Shown here: piece by piece, positions 1-7,966 of the stretch
How positions within the stretch are numbered: the stretch's first letter is position 1
How the letters are laid out: each line of letters opens with the position of its first letter
Origin: Lentzea sp. NEAU-D7
GTDB taxonomy: Bacteria > Actinomycetota > Actinomycetes > Mycobacteriales > Pseudonocardiaceae
Direction: 5' to 3'
DNA length: 64,000 nucleotides
NCBI RefSeq assembly: GCF_026242055.1
Contig: NZ_JAPJDL010000003.1
Coordinates: forward strand, 444,796 to 508,795
Notes under the pieces: model-generated
The model's input: the letters and a program-made list of their open reading frames with translations, nothing else
Databases searched by the model: none
Told to the model about the DNA's origin: nothing
Position numbers and translations under genes: made by a program

Positions 1-1144
1 GGACCTTCTCGGTGACCTGGCCGAACTGGACGCCGAGGAACGGCGAACCGAGCGCGACGAGCACACCGATGATCGGCAGGGCGATCAGGACGGGCCGCTT
101 CATGACCGCACCGCTGAGCTTGCGCCAGCCGCGTTCGCTCGGCTCCTTCTTGCGCCACGGCATCGCGAGCTTGTCGACCCGGTGGCCGAGCACGCCGAGC
201 AACGCGGGCAGCAGCGTGATCGAGACCAGCGCCGCGATCGCGACCGAGGACACGCCGCCGTACGCGAGGGACTTCAGGAAGCCGTGCGGGAAGAGCAGCA
301 GTCCGGCCAGCGCGATGACCAGCAGCGTCGCGCTGAACACGACGGTGCGGCCGGCGGACGCGACGGTGCGGGCGACCGCCTGTTCGGTCGTGCGGCCCTG
401 CGCGAGCTCCTCGCGGAACCGGCCGACCATGAACAGGCCGTAGTCGATCGCCATGCCCAGGCCGAGCAGCGAGGCGACGTTGACCGCGAACGAGTTGACC
501 TCGGTGAAGAGGGCGACGCCGTGCAGCACGCCGAGCGAGCCCATGATCGCGAGACCGCCGACGACGACCGGCAGGGACGCGGCCACGAGCCCACCGAAGA
601 TGATCACGAGCAGCAGCAGGACCAGCGGCAGCGAGAACATCTCCGCGCGCGTCAGGTCCTCCTGGGACATGTCGTTGATGGCCTTCTGGGTGGGCACGAG
701 CCCACCGATCTGCTCGGTGAAGCCGTCGATCTTCAGCTGCGGCTGGACGTCCTGGAACTGCTTGATCTGCTCGTTCGAGTCACCGCTGCTCAGCGTGATC
801 GCGACGAGAGCCTGCTGCTGGTCGTCCGACGGAACCGGTCCGTTGACCTTGAGCACTTCGTCCTTGGGGAGGCCGCTGATGTGGTCGGCGACCTTCTTCA
901 GTTCGAGCGGGTTCGCGAAATCGCCGCGATAAATGACGATCACGTCACCGTTCTGCCGCCCGAACGCCTCCTCGGCTACCTTGTCGGCCCGCGCCGCCTC
1001 ACTGGAAGGAGCCTCGTACCCACCCTGGCTGAGCTTGTCGAACACGCCGATGCCCCACACGCCACCGACGACCGCGAGCAGTACGGTCGCGATCAACACC
1101 ACCCACCGGCGGCGATATGCGATAGAGCCCCACTTCGCGAACAT
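1..1144 (-). CDS. MMPL/RND-family transporter, N-terminal part (truncated by window edge)
   Basis: Reads on the minus strand from ATG at 1144 and runs off the left edge after about 381 codons. The N-terminus is MFAKWGSIAYRRRW followed by a first membrane helix, then an extracytoplasmic loop with the family's small substrate domain. A cluster of helices follows, including LLGLGMAIDYGLFMVGRFRE, the conserved GxxxDY region of MMPL helix 4 that carries the proton relay. MMPL proteins export lipids or small molecules using the proton gradient. The gene is divergent from a TetR regulator, which suggests efflux under local repression. The substrate cannot be told. Confidence 0.9.
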   Translation of the reverse strand, partial: MFAKWGSIAYRRRWVVLIATVLLAVVGGVWGIGVFDKLSQGGYEAPSSEAARADKVAEEAFGRQNGDVIVIYRGDFANPLELKKVADHISGLPKDEVLKVNGPVPSDDQQQALVAITLSSGDSNEQIKQFQDVQPQLKIDGFTEQIGGLVPTQKAINDMSQEDLTRAEMFSLPLVLLLLVIIFGGLVAASLPVVVGGLAIMGSLGVLHGVALFTEVNSFAVNVASLLGLGMAIDYGLFMVGRFREELAQGRTTEQAVARTVASAGRTVVFSATLLVIALAGLLLFPHGFLKSLAYGGVSSVAIAALVSITLLPALLGVLGHRVDKLAMPWRKKEPSERGWRKLSGAVMKRPVLIALPIIGVLVALGSPFLGVQFGQVTEKV

Positions 1145-1181
1145 CGACGACGGCCTCCTGGGTTACCGTGCTGTTAATCCC

Positions 1182-1206
1182 GTGAACTCTTGTAAACACC
1201 GTTCAC
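1182..1206. promoter_or_regulatory. Inverted repeat, candidate TetR operator
   Basis: GTGAAC (1182-1187) and GTTCAC (1201-1206) form an inverted repeat with a 13-nt spacer, between the divergent starts of the MMPL gene (1144) and the TetR gene (1257). The location fits an operator shared by both promoters. The repeat is seen; the binding is inferred. Confidence 0.45.
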
Positions 1207-1256
1207 TAAAACCGTACGGGGCCGTGGACGGGGTCTACAACCCGATGGAGTGACAT

Positions 1257-1973
1257 ATGACCGAGGCCACTCGCCGAGAACGGCTCCGCGCCGAGACCGA
1301 GCGTGAGATTCGGCAGGCGGCCCGCGCCCTGTTGGTGGAAAGCGGCCGCGACGCGGTTACCCTGCGTGCCATTGCACGCAAACTCGGCATCACCGCGCCG
1401 GCTCTCTACCGCTACTACGACTCGCACGACGCGCTCTTGCGGCAGCTCTGCGACGACATCTGCGCGGACATGGCGACGGCCCTGCACACGAATCTGGCCG
1501 CGGAGACGTCAGGTCAGGTGGGCTGCAAGGTGAGGGCCGTGTGCCACGCGTTCCGCCGCTGGGCGCTGGCCCACCCGCAGGAGTTCGCGCTGGTGTTCGC
1601 GTCGCCGCGGGACCCGATCGGCGCCGACCAGTTCGGCGCGGTGTTCCTGCAGCTCGCGGGCCCGCTGATCGCGTCCAACGAGGACGCGAACCACGTGGAC
1701 GAGGAGGTGCCCGAGGTGCTGCACGAGGACCTGGTGCGGTTCCAGCAGGTGCTGCGGGACGCGGTGGCGGAGCACGGGGTGACTCTGGCCGACGACGTGC
1801 TGAACCTCGGGAAGATCTACCACGTCGTGCAGTCCTGGGTTCGGTTGTACGGGCACGTGGCTCTGGAGGTGTTCGGGCGGTTCCCGTTCGCGGTGAGCAA
1901 CCCGGAGCCGATGTTCGACTCGATGCTGGACCAGATGCTGCAGGAGATCGGGTTCACGGAGGTCGACCGGTGA
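1257..1973 (+). CDS. TetR/AcrR-family transcriptional regulator
   Basis: A 238-residue protein. The N-terminal TetR helix-turn-helix lies at about residues 15-60 (ALLVESGRDAVTLRAIARKL followed by GITAPALYRYYDSHDALL). The C-terminal ligand domain resembles the WHG/TetR_C_33 type (ALAHPQEFALVFASP, about 90-110). Start is the ATG at 1257 with GGAG eight bases upstream. It is divergent from the MMPL transporter, its most likely target. The ligand is unknown. Confidence 0.9.
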   Translation: MTEATRRERLRAETEREIRQAARALLVESGRDAVTLRAIARKLGITAPALYRYYDSHDALLRQLCDDICADMATALHTNLAAETSGQVGCKVRAVCHAFRRWALAHPQEFALVFASPRDPIGADQFGAVFLQLAGPLIASNEDANHVDEEVPEVLHEDLVRFQQVLRDAVAEHGVTLADDVLNLGKIYHVVQSWVRLYGHVALEVFGRFPFAVSNPEPMFDSMLDQMLQEIGFTEVDR

Positions 1974-2009
1974 TGTAGCGCCGGGCGGGCGTTCGGCGAC
2001 ATACGACCC

Positions 2010-2750
2010 GTGGTCGACGCCCAGAACTCCGCGGTTCCCGCCGAACTGCCTGCTGTCGTTGAAGAACCGGCCTCGTCGTCGGGTGGCCCCGGTCAGGCGG
2101 TCCTCGACCTGCTCGACAAGGCCATCGGTCTGCAGACACCGCTGGTGCGCAAGAACATCGCGCGGGCCCGCCAGCGCAGTCCGGAGGCGACGCCGGCCGA
2201 GGTCATCGGGACGCTGGAGAAGATGTACGTCAGCGCGCTGACCAGCACGGGAGCCGCAGTCGGGGGAGCCGCGGCCGCGCCCGGCGTCGGTACCGGCGTC
2301 GCTTTGGCGCTGTCGGCCGGTGAAGCGCTCTCCTCGCTCGAGCTGAGCGCCCTCTACGTGCTCTCGCTCGCCGAGGTGCACGGGGTCCCGCTCGACGAGA
2401 TCGAACGCCGCCGCACTCTGGTGCTGGGGATCCTGCTCGGCGAGTCCAGCTCCAAGACGATCGGCAAGATCGCCGAACGCACGGGCCAGCACTGGGCGCG
2501 CCAGCTGGTGAGCGCGGTGCCCACCACCACGTTGCGACAGATCAACAAGGTCCTGGGCAAGAACTTCATCACCAAGTACGGCACCAGGCAGGGGATCGTC
2601 GTGCTCGGCCGAGCCGTCTCGTTCGGCATCGGCGCGCTGATCGGCGGCGGGGCCAACGCGGCCATGGCCGCCCTCGCCGTCAAGGCCGCCAGGCGCGCGT
2701 TCGGCCCGGCACCCGACTCGTGGCCGGAGGCAGAGCCGGCGCAGCCGTAG
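2010..2750 (+). CDS. EcsC-like conserved hypothetical protein
   Basis: A 246-residue protein starting at GTG 2010. Residues about 30-60 are helical (VLDLLDKAIGLQTPLVRKNI). A Gly/Ala-rich hydrophobic stretch follows (about 80-105), then a helical middle part. A second Gly/Ala-rich stretch near the C-terminus (GIGALIGGGANAAMAALAVK, about 208-228) could sit in the membrane. The arrangement recalls EcsC-family proteins, whose role is poorly defined. The gene stands alone, convergent with leuS; a hairpin overlaps its stop codon. The family assignment is tentative; that the gene is real is well supported by its codon pattern. Confidence 0.7.
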   Translation: MVDAQNSAVPAELPAVVEEPASSSGGPGQAVLDLLDKAIGLQTPLVRKNIARARQRSPEATPAEVIGTLEKMYVSALTSTGAAVGGAAAAPGVGTGVALALSAGEALSSLELSALYVLSLAEVHGVPLDEIERRRTLVLGILLGESSSKTIGKIAERTGQHWARQLVSAVPTTTLRQINKVLGKNFITKYGTRQGIVVLGRAVSFGIGALIGGGANAAMAALAVKAARRAFGPAPDSWPEAEPAQP

Positions 2751-2764
2751 CCGCGCCGGCTCTG
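2731..2764. terminator. Hairpin between convergent EcsC-like gene and leuS
   Basis: CAGAGCCGGCGC (2731-2742) pairs perfectly with GCGCCGGCTCTG (2753-2764) around a 10-nt loop that contains the stop codon of the upstream gene. It is placed between two convergent genes and could terminate both. There is no U-tract. Confidence 0.55.
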
Positions 2765-2771
2765 CTCGTCG

Positions 2772-5549
2772 CTACAGAACGATGTTCACCAGGCGGCCGG
2801 GAACGACGATCACCTTGCGCGGTTCGCCACCGGCGACCAGCTCGGCGATCTTCTCCTCGGCCAGCGCGGCGGCCTTGATCTCGTCCTGCGCCGCGGACGC
2901 CGACACGACGACCCGCGAGCGGACCTTGCCGTTGACCTGGATCGGGTACTCGACGGTGTCCTCGACCAGATACTGCTCGTCGGCCTTCGGGAACGGGCCG
3001 TGCGCCAGCGAGCCCTCGTGGCCCAGCTTCGACCACAGCTCCTCGGCCACGTGCGGGGCCTGCGGAGCCAGCATCAGCACCATGGCCTCGGCCAGCGCGC
3101 GGGGCGTGCCGGACGCGTAGTGCTTGGTGACGTAGTTGTTCAGCTCGATCAGCTTCGCGCCCGCCGTGTTGTAGCGCAGGTTCGCGTAGTCGTCGTGGAC
3201 GCCGGCGATCGTCTTGTGCAGCAGCCGCAGCGCCTCGACGGACGGCTCCTCGTCCGTGACGCGCAGCGAGCCGTCGGTCTCTTCGACCAGGTTGCGCCAC
3301 AGACGCTGCATGAACCGCTGCGCACCGACGACGTCCTTGGTCGCCCACGGCCGTGACACGTCCATCGGACCCATGGACATCTCGTAGAACCGGAAGGTGT
3401 CGGCGCCGTACCGTTCGCACATCTCGTCCGGCGTGACGACGTTCTTCAGGCTCTTGCCCATCTTCCCGTACTCACGAGTGACTTCCTCGCCGTTGTACAG
3501 GTACTTGCCGTCGGCCTCGACGACCTCGTCCGCGGGCACGTGCACGCCGCGCGGGTCGCGGTAGGCGTACGCCTGGATGTAGCCCTGGTTGAACAGGCGG
3601 CGGTACGGCTCGTCGCCGGACAGGTGGCCCAGGTCGAACAGGACCTTCTGCCAGAAGCGCGAGTACAGCAGGTGCAGCACCGCGTGCTCGACGCCGCCGA
3701 TGTACAGGTCGACGCCACCGGGGTCGGTCGGGCCGTGCTCGGCCGTGCGCGGGCCCAGCCAGTACTGCTCGTTCTCCGGGTTGACGAACCGCTCGGTCTC
3801 GACCGGGTCGACGTAGCGCAGCTGGTACCAGCACGAACCCGCCCAGTTCGGCATGGTGTTCGTGTCGCGGCGGTACGTCTTCAGGCCGTCGCCCAGGTCC
3901 AGCTCGACCGTCATCCACTCGGTCGCGCGCGACAGCGGCGGCGACGGCTCGGTGTCCGCGTCCTCCGGGTCGAAGGTGCGCGGCGAGTAGTCGTCGACCT
4001 CGGGCAGCTCGATCGGCAGCATCGACTCGGGCAGTGCGATGGCGGTGCCGGCCTCGTCGTAGACGACCGGGAACGGCTCGCCCCAGTACCGCTGGCGGCT
4101 GAACAGCCAGTCGCGCAGCTTGAACTGGACGGTGCCGTGACCGTGGCCGTTCTCCTCCAGCCAGCCGATCATCGTCTTCTTGGCGTCGTCGATCGCCATG
4201 CCGTCCAGGAAACCGCTGTTCACGGCCGGACCGTCACCGGTGTAGGCCTCGCCCTCGAAGCCCTCCGACGGCTGGACCGTGCGGATGATCGGCAGGTCGA
4301 ACTTCTTCGCGAAGTCCCAGTCGCGCTGGTCCTGGCCGGGCACGGCCATGATCGCGCCCGTGCCGTAGCCCATCAGCACGTAGTCGGCGATGTAGACGGG
4401 GATTTCCTTGCCGTTCACCGGGTTCGTGGCGTACGCCCCGATGAAGACGCCGGTCTTCTCCTTGTTCTCCTGACGGTCCAGTTCGGACTTCAGGGACGCT
4501 GCGCGCCGGTACGCGGCGACGTCTGCCACGCGATCGGGCGCCGCAATCTTGTCCACCAGCTCGTGTTCCGGTGCCAGGACCATGTAGGTCGCGCCGAACA
4601 ACGTGTCCGGACGGGTCGTGAAGACCTCAATGTTCTCGTCTCCCACCGCAAATCGGACACGGGCACCATGCGAGCGCCCGATCCAGTTGCGCTGCATGGC
4701 CTTGACCTTGTCCGGCCAGTCCAGCCGGTCCAAGTCGTCGATCAGCCGGTCCGAGTACGCGGTGATGCGCATCATCCACTGGCGCAGGCTTTTCCTGAAC
4801 ACCGGGAAGTTGCCACGCTCACTGCGACCGTCCGCGGTGACCTCTTCGTTCGCCAAGACAGTACCCAGGCCGGGACACCAGTTGACGGGCGCCTCCGACA
4901 TGTAGGCCAGGCGGAATTCGCCCAAGATCCTTTGCTGGTCGGCAAAAGACAGCTCAGACCACGTGCGGCCACCCTCGACTTCGCGCTCGCCGGACTCGAA
5001 CTGCGAGATCAGCTCGGCGATCGGGCGAGCCTTGCGCGCGTCCGGGTCGTACCAGGAGTTGAAGATCTGCAGGAAGATCCACTGAGTCCACTTGTAGTAC
5101 TCGGGGTCGATCGTCGAGATGCGGCGGCGCTCGTCGTGACCCAGTCCCAGCCTGCGGATCTGGCGCAGGTAGGTGTTGATGTTGTCCTCGGTGGTCTTGC
5201 GCGGGTGCTGGCCCGTCTGGACCGCGTACTGCTCCGCGGGCAGGCCGAACGCGTCGAACCCCATGGTGTGCAGCACGTTGCGGCCGTTCATGCGGTGGTA
5301 CCGCGCGAAGACGTCCGTGCCGATGAAGCCCAGCGGGTGGCCGACGTGCAGGCCGGCACCGCTCGGGTACGGGAACATGTCCTGCACGAACAGCTTGTCG
5401 GCGGGCACGTCACCCTTGAGCGGGCCGACGGGGTTGGGCGCGTGGTAGGTGCCGTGGTCCTCCCAGTACCGCTGCCACCGCTCCTCGATCTGGTTCGCCA
5501 GCTCCGCGGTGTAGCGGAAGGCGGGAATCTCCGCCGCGTCCGTGCTCAT
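2772..5549 (-). CDS. leuS: Leucyl-tRNA synthetase
   Basis: A 925-residue class I aminoacyl-tRNA synthetase that charges tRNA-Leu. The catalytic signatures are [12 protein letters not shown] (the HIGH motif) near residue 60 and KMGKS (the KMSKS loop) in the C-terminal half. Between them is the inserted CP1 editing domain with the conserved [12 protein letters not shown]. The length is normal for bacterial LeuS. The ORF extends 22 codons further upstream, but [11 protein letters not shown] at 5549 is preferred because family N-termini begin there and the upstream extension overlaps the attenuator. Transcription appears to be controlled by a Leu-codon leader peptide and terminator just upstream. 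Confidence 0.97.
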   Translation of the reverse strand: MSTDAAEIPAFRYTAELANQIEERWQRYWEDHGTYHAPNPVGPLKGDVPADKLFVQDMFPYPSGAGLHVGHPLGFIGTDVFARYHRMNGRNVLHTMGFDAFGLPAEQYAVQTGQHPRKTTEDNINTYLRQIRRLGLGHDERRRISTIDPEYYKWTQWIFLQIFNSWYDPDARKARPIAELISQFESGEREVEGGRTWSELSFADQQRILGEFRLAYMSEAPVNWCPGLGTVLANEEVTADGRSERGNFPVFRKSLRQWMMRITAYSDRLIDDLDRLDWPDKVKAMQRNWIGRSHGARVRFAVGDENIEVFTTRPDTLFGATYMVLAPEHELVDKIAAPDRVADVAAYRRAASLKSELDRQENKEKTGVFIGAYATNPVNGKEIPVYIADYVLMGYGTGAIMAVPGQDQRDWDFAKKFDLPIIRTVQPSEGFEGEAYTGDGPAVNSGFLDGMAIDDAKKTMIGWLEENGHGHGTVQFKLRDWLFSRQRYWGEPFPVVYDEAGTAIALPESMLPIELPEVDDYSPRTFDPEDADTEPSPPLSRATEWMTVELDLGDGLKTYRRDTNTMPNWAGSCWYQLRYVDPVETERFVNPENEQYWLGPRTAEHGPTDPGGVDLYIGGVEHAVLHLLYSRFWQKVLFDLGHLSGDEPYRRLFNQGYIQAYAYRDPRGVHVPADEVVEADGKYLYNGEEVTREYGKMGKSLKNVVTPDEMCERYGADTFRFYEMSMGPMDVSRPWATKDVVGAQRFMQRLWRNLVEETDGSLRVTDEEPSVEALRLLHKTIAGVHDDYANLRYNTAGAKLIELNNYVTKHYASGTPRALAEAMVLMLAPQAPHVAEELWSKLGHEGSLAHGPFPKADEQYLVEDTVEYPIQVNGKVRSRVVVSASAAQDEIKAAALAEEKIAELVAGGEPRKVIVVPGRLVNIVL

Positions 5550-5593
5550 CTCAACGTCCCTCTCACATCTGTTCCTGCCCCTGACATGACGAA

Positions 5594-5622
5594 ACCCCCC
5601 AGCCCAGACGGGCATGGAGGGT
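5594..5622 (-). terminator. Attenuator terminator hairpin of leuS leader
   Basis: On the minus strand ACCCTCCA, a bulged T and GCCC pair with GGGC and TGGGGGGT around a GTCT loop, followed by TTTCGTC. This is a 12-bp GC-rich stem with a short U-run, 45 nt before the leuS start codon. It is placed where a transcription attenuator would act. Confidence 0.7.
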
Positions 5623-5658
5623 GGCCGCGCCGACCGTCTTCCGATCAGGTCGTCGCGG

Positions 5659-5688
5659 CTAGATAAGGAGCAGGCGGGCCGTGCTCAT
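5659..5688 (-). CDS. leuS leader peptide (MSTARLLLI)
   Basis: ATG to TAG, nine residues, with Leu at positions 6-8 encoded by CTG, CTC and CTT. There is no Shine-Dalgarno; the candidate -10 box TACCGT lies exactly seven bases before the ATG, which fits leaderless translation. Three adjacent Leu codons followed at once by a hairpin and a terminator in front of leuS make a chance ORF unlikely. Confidence 0.65.
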   Translation of the reverse strand: MSTARLLLI

Positions 5689-5701
5689 GTCGTCAACGGT
5701 A

Positions 5702-6661
5702 TCAGCGCAGCGCAAGCGCGATGAACTGGGTGACCTGGGCGGGGGAGAAGTTGTCGTCCGAGACCAGCCACAACGTGCCGTCGGGTCCCCAGGCCATGCC
5801 TTCGAGGTTGTCCGGCTTCGTGAACTTGCCGATGTCGGCGAGCAGGCGCTTCCTGTTCTGCAGCGGGCGGTATTCGAAGAGGCGGACCTTGTTGCCGAGC
5901 GTCGGGCTGTAGGACCGTTCGAGGGTCAGGTAGACGCCGGGGGACTTCTCCAGGATCGCCGTGACGCCGGTGCTCGCGTCCGGCGCGAACAGCGGTTCCT
6001 GCTGGTAGCGGTACTGGGCGACCGGTACGCCGGTGCGGGTCTGGACGACCACCCTGCTGGTCGCGCCCTTCGCCTCGGTCGCCGGCGGGCCGTCCTGCAG
6101 GAGCGGGCCTTCGAGCGCGGTGACGACCAGGGTGCCGTTCAGGGCGAACGTGAGGCCTTCGAACGCCTGGTTCTGCCGCGGGCCGGACTCCGACTTCATC
6201 CTCAGCGCCTCCGGCGTCGGCAGCGCCTGCTTGAAGCTGCCGTCCTTCCTGCTGAACTGGACGGACGGGTCGATGAGCGTCGTCGGCGTGCGGTCGCCCT
6301 CCTGGCTCCACAGCAGGTCGCCGGTCCACTTGTCGACGCGGACGTCCTCGGGGTCGACGGTGCCGGGCGCGTACGGGCCGCCGGGGCCCAGCAGCGGGCG
6401 GACCGCCGTGAACTCGACGCCCTCGCGGTCGAGCCTGCCCTCGAAGAACCTGGGCGCGACCCGGTCGTCGCTGATCAGGATCCACTTCTTCGTACGCCGG
6501 TCGTAGTCGAGGCCGGAGATGCCGCCGACCGTCGTACCGCCCACGACCAGGCCTTTCGGCACGACGAACGCGGTGAGGAAGCGGACGTCGGCGCCGTGCG
6601 CCTGTGCGGGGACCGCGAACAGGGCGAGCAGCACGGCGACGAGCAGGAGTCGTCTGAGCAT
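5702..6661 (-). CDS. Secreted esterase-like activity of phytase family protein
   Basis: A 319-residue secreted protein from ATG 6661. The N-terminal signal peptide is MLRRLLLVAVLLALFAVPAQA with an AQA cleavage site. The mature part has repeated beta-propeller-like motifs: GGISGLDYDRRTKKWILISD, NQAFEGLTFALNGTLVV and DNLEGMAWGPDGTLWLVSDDN. These match the phytase-like esterase family (PF13449). Activity and substrate in actinomycetes are not established. A GTG four codons upstream (6673) is an alternative start. The gene ends one base before the leuS leader promoter. Confidence 0.85.
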   Translation of the reverse strand: MLRRLLLVAVLLALFAVPAQAHGADVRFLTAFVVPKGLVVGGTTVGGISGLDYDRRTKKWILISDDRVAPRFFEGRLDREGVEFTAVRPLLGPGGPYAPGTVDPEDVRVDKWTGDLLWSQEGDRTPTTLIDPSVQFSRKDGSFKQALPTPEALRMKSESGPRQNQAFEGLTFALNGTLVVTALEGPLLQDGPPATEAKGATSRVVVQTRTGVPVAQYRYQQEPLFAPDASTGVTAILEKSPGVYLTLERSYSPTLGNKVRLFEYRPLQNRKRLLADIGKFTKPDNLEGMAWGPDGTLWLVSDDNFSPAQVTQFIALALR

Positions 6662-6714
6662 GGCGCACAGCACACATGACCGGGGTGACTGCCCGGTGAA
6701 CTGAGGATTCGTCC

Positions 6715-6720
6715 TACCCT
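6715..6720 (+). promoter_or_regulatory. -10 box TACCCT of a leaderless promoter
   Basis: TACCCT ends six bases before the GTG start at 6727, so transcription would begin at or next to the start codon. The gene has no Shine-Dalgarno sequence. Confidence 0.5.
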
Positions 6721-6726
6721 CATGGG

Positions 6727-7131
6727 GTGAACATCGTGCTGTCGGTCGTCCTGGGTGTGCTCGGCGTCGCTCTCGGCGCGGTCGGTCTGCTGGGTCTGCA
6801 GGGCAAGCTGCGCCGCAACCGCTTCGTCGGCGTTCGCACGGCCGCCGCCCTGCGTGACGAGGAGACGTTCGCGCTGGCCAACCGAGTCGCGGGCGTGCCG
6901 AACGTCGCCGCGGGTGTCGTCGCCGTCGTGTCCGGCGCGATGGCGTTCGTGATGGCGGACCTGGCGGTGACCGCTGGGATCATCGGACTGGTCGGTGCGC
7001 TGACGATCGCCCTCGCCGGTGGCGTGATGGGCAGCCGGGCCGCGGCGCTGGTGCCGGAGCCGGTCAAGCCCAAGGGGTGCGGCGGTTGCGCGTGCGGCGG
7101 TGGCGGCTGCTCCCCGCTCGCCGGTCTGTGA
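6727..7131 (+). CDS. SdpI-family small membrane protein
   Basis: A 134-residue protein, GTG start at 6727. A first membrane helix (about 2-23) precedes GKLRRNRFVGVRTAAALRDEETFALANRVAG, the conserved cytosolic loop of the SdpI/YhfL family (PF13630), followed by two more helices (about 58-75 and 78-105). The tail is Cys/Gly rich (GCGGCACGGGGC, about 117-130), which is unusual and could bind metal. SdpI is an immunity protein in Bacillus, but actinobacterial members have no known toxin partner and none is visible here. Confidence 0.75.
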   Translation: MNIVLSVVLGVLGVALGAVGLLGLQGKLRRNRFVGVRTAAALRDEETFALANRVAGVPNVAAGVVAVVSGAMAFVMADLAVTAGIIGLVGALTIALAGGVMGSRAAALVPEPVKPKGCGGCACGGGGCSPLAGL

Positions 7132-7137
7132 CTCGAC

Positions 7138-7151
7138 GTTTCACGTGAATC
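7138..7151. promoter_or_regulatory. parS-like site (one mismatch)
   Basis: GTTTCACGTGAATC differs in one base from the canonical GTTTCACGTGAAAC. It lies between the SdpI-like gene and the convergent yqgE, overlapping the yqgE stop, about 17 kb from parB. Confidence 0.5.
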
Positions 7152-7728
7152 AGTTGTCGCGGACGTCCTTCGGGTAGGTCGACAGCAGCGCCAGCGGCAT
7201 GCCCTGCCGGCGCAGCACCCTGCCCCACAGGTCGACGTTCGCGCCGGTCAGCACGTCGTCGGCCAGTCCTGTCACGACGATCCAGTCGCCGCGGTCGATC
7301 TCGCCCTGCAACTGGCCCTCGCCCCAGCCCGCGTAGCCCGCGAACACCCGCAGGCCGCGCACCAGCGGCATCAGGTCGTCCGGTTCGGCGTCGAGGTCGA
7401 CCAGGGCGACCGGGCCCTGCACGCTGACCAGGCCCTCCACAGCGGCGGGGTCGGTCCCCGCCTTCAGGGCCGCCAGGCACAACGCCGTCTTCTGCTCGAC
7501 CGGGCCGCCTATGTAGATGCACTGCGGCTTCGTGACCTGTGAACCCCACGGCGGCAGCACGTCGTGCACCGCCACGTCGGAGGGGCGGTTCAGCACGACG
7601 CCGAGAGTCCCCTCTGGACGTTGGTCGATGATGTAGACCACGGTGCGCGTGAAGTTCGGGTCGTTCAGGCTCGGAGCGGCAACCAACAGGGAGCCTGGCT
7701 CGACTTCGACTTCGTCATCGGGACGCAC
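7150..7728 (-). CDS. YqgE/AlgH family protein
   Basis: A 192-residue protein, GTG start at 7728. It shows the family hallmarks: GSLLVAAPSLNDPNFTRTVV near the N-terminus, GTLGVVLNRPS (about 40-50), YIGGPVE (about 72-78) and FAGYAGWGEGQLQGEI (about 130-145). The biochemical role of YqgE/AlgH proteins is unknown. It is often encoded near cca and murJ in actinobacteria, as here. Confidence 0.9.
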   Translation of the reverse strand: MRPDDEVEVEPGSLLVAAPSLNDPNFTRTVVYIIDQRPEGTLGVVLNRPSDVAVHDVLPPWGSQVTKPQCIYIGGPVEQKTALCLAALKAGTDPAAVEGLVSVQGPVALVDLDAEPDDLMPLVRGLRVFAGYAGWGEGQLQGEIDRGDWIVVTGLADDVLTGANVDLWGRVLRRQGMPLALLSTYPKDVRDN

Positions 7729-7755
7729 GTCACCATGAAATCACCCGTGATCGCC

Positions 7756-7781
7756 GGAACAACTCAGGCCCGCGTCCCGTT
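7756..7781 (+). promoter_or_regulatory. SigR/SigH-type promoter candidate
   Basis: GGAAC (7756-7760) is separated by exactly 18 bases from GTT (7779-7781), matching the GGAAY-N18-GTT form of SigR/SigH oxidative-stress promoters. The same strand carries TAGACT (7781-7786), a possible housekeeping -10. Either would start a transcript near 7788, well upstream of the MFS gene. Confidence 0.45.
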
Positions 7782-7786
7782 AGACT

Positions 7787-7935
7787 GAGGTGTCGGATGT
7801 CTTTGTGTCCCCCGGGCTCAACAGACAACCGCCTTCGCGGAATACCGTTCGGCTGGAGCCGCGTAGTGCACCGCGCCGTGAGGCGACCTGGCATCCGGCA
7901 CCAGGGGAGCCGGACCGCGAGGTCCGGCTTTCGTG
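7787..7935 (+). ncRNA. Structured leader or small RNA upstream of MFS gene
   Basis: About 150 nt between the candidate promoter and a strong intrinsic-terminator-like hairpin. A first stem is TGTCT (7798-7802) with AGACA (7823-7827), enclosing a C-rich loop. Several GC helices follow, and the last hairpin is at 7908-7929. I could not match it to a riboswitch class I know. It may be an attenuator for the MFS gene or an independent sRNA. Confidence 0.35.
7908..7929 (+). terminator. Terminator-like hairpin upstream of MFS gene
   Basis: AGCCGGACC (7908-7916) pairs perfectly with GGTCCGGCT (7921-7929) around a GCGA loop, followed by TTCGTGGTTTT. It lies 37 nt before the MFS start codon, the position expected of an attenuator. 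Confidence 0.65.
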
Positions 7936-7966
7936 GTTTTCACCACCGCGCGCTTAGAGTGCAACG

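Larger units (their letters stand above)
5594..5701 (-). promoter_or_regulatory. leuS leader: ribosome-mediated attenuator
   Basis: Reading 5' to 3' on the minus strand there is a -10-like TACCGT (5701-5696), then seven bases later an ATG opening a nine-residue leader peptide with three consecutive Leu codons. A long hairpin follows (5658-5625; CCGCG-A-CGACC pairing with GGTCG-G-CGCGG) whose left arm abuts the leader stop codon. The terminator hairpin follows (5622-5594). Leader codons GGCCCGCC can alternatively pair with the GGCGCGGCC segment. The arrangement is that of classical amino-acid attenuation: stalling at Leu codons would favour readthrough into leuS. The elements are seen; the mechanism is inferred. 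Confidence 0.7.

Noticed and set aside
3540..5666. 708-codon open frame antisense to leuS
   Set aside because: It is the shadow frame of a high-GC gene; its translation is compositionally biased, without domains, and leuS is certain on the other strand.
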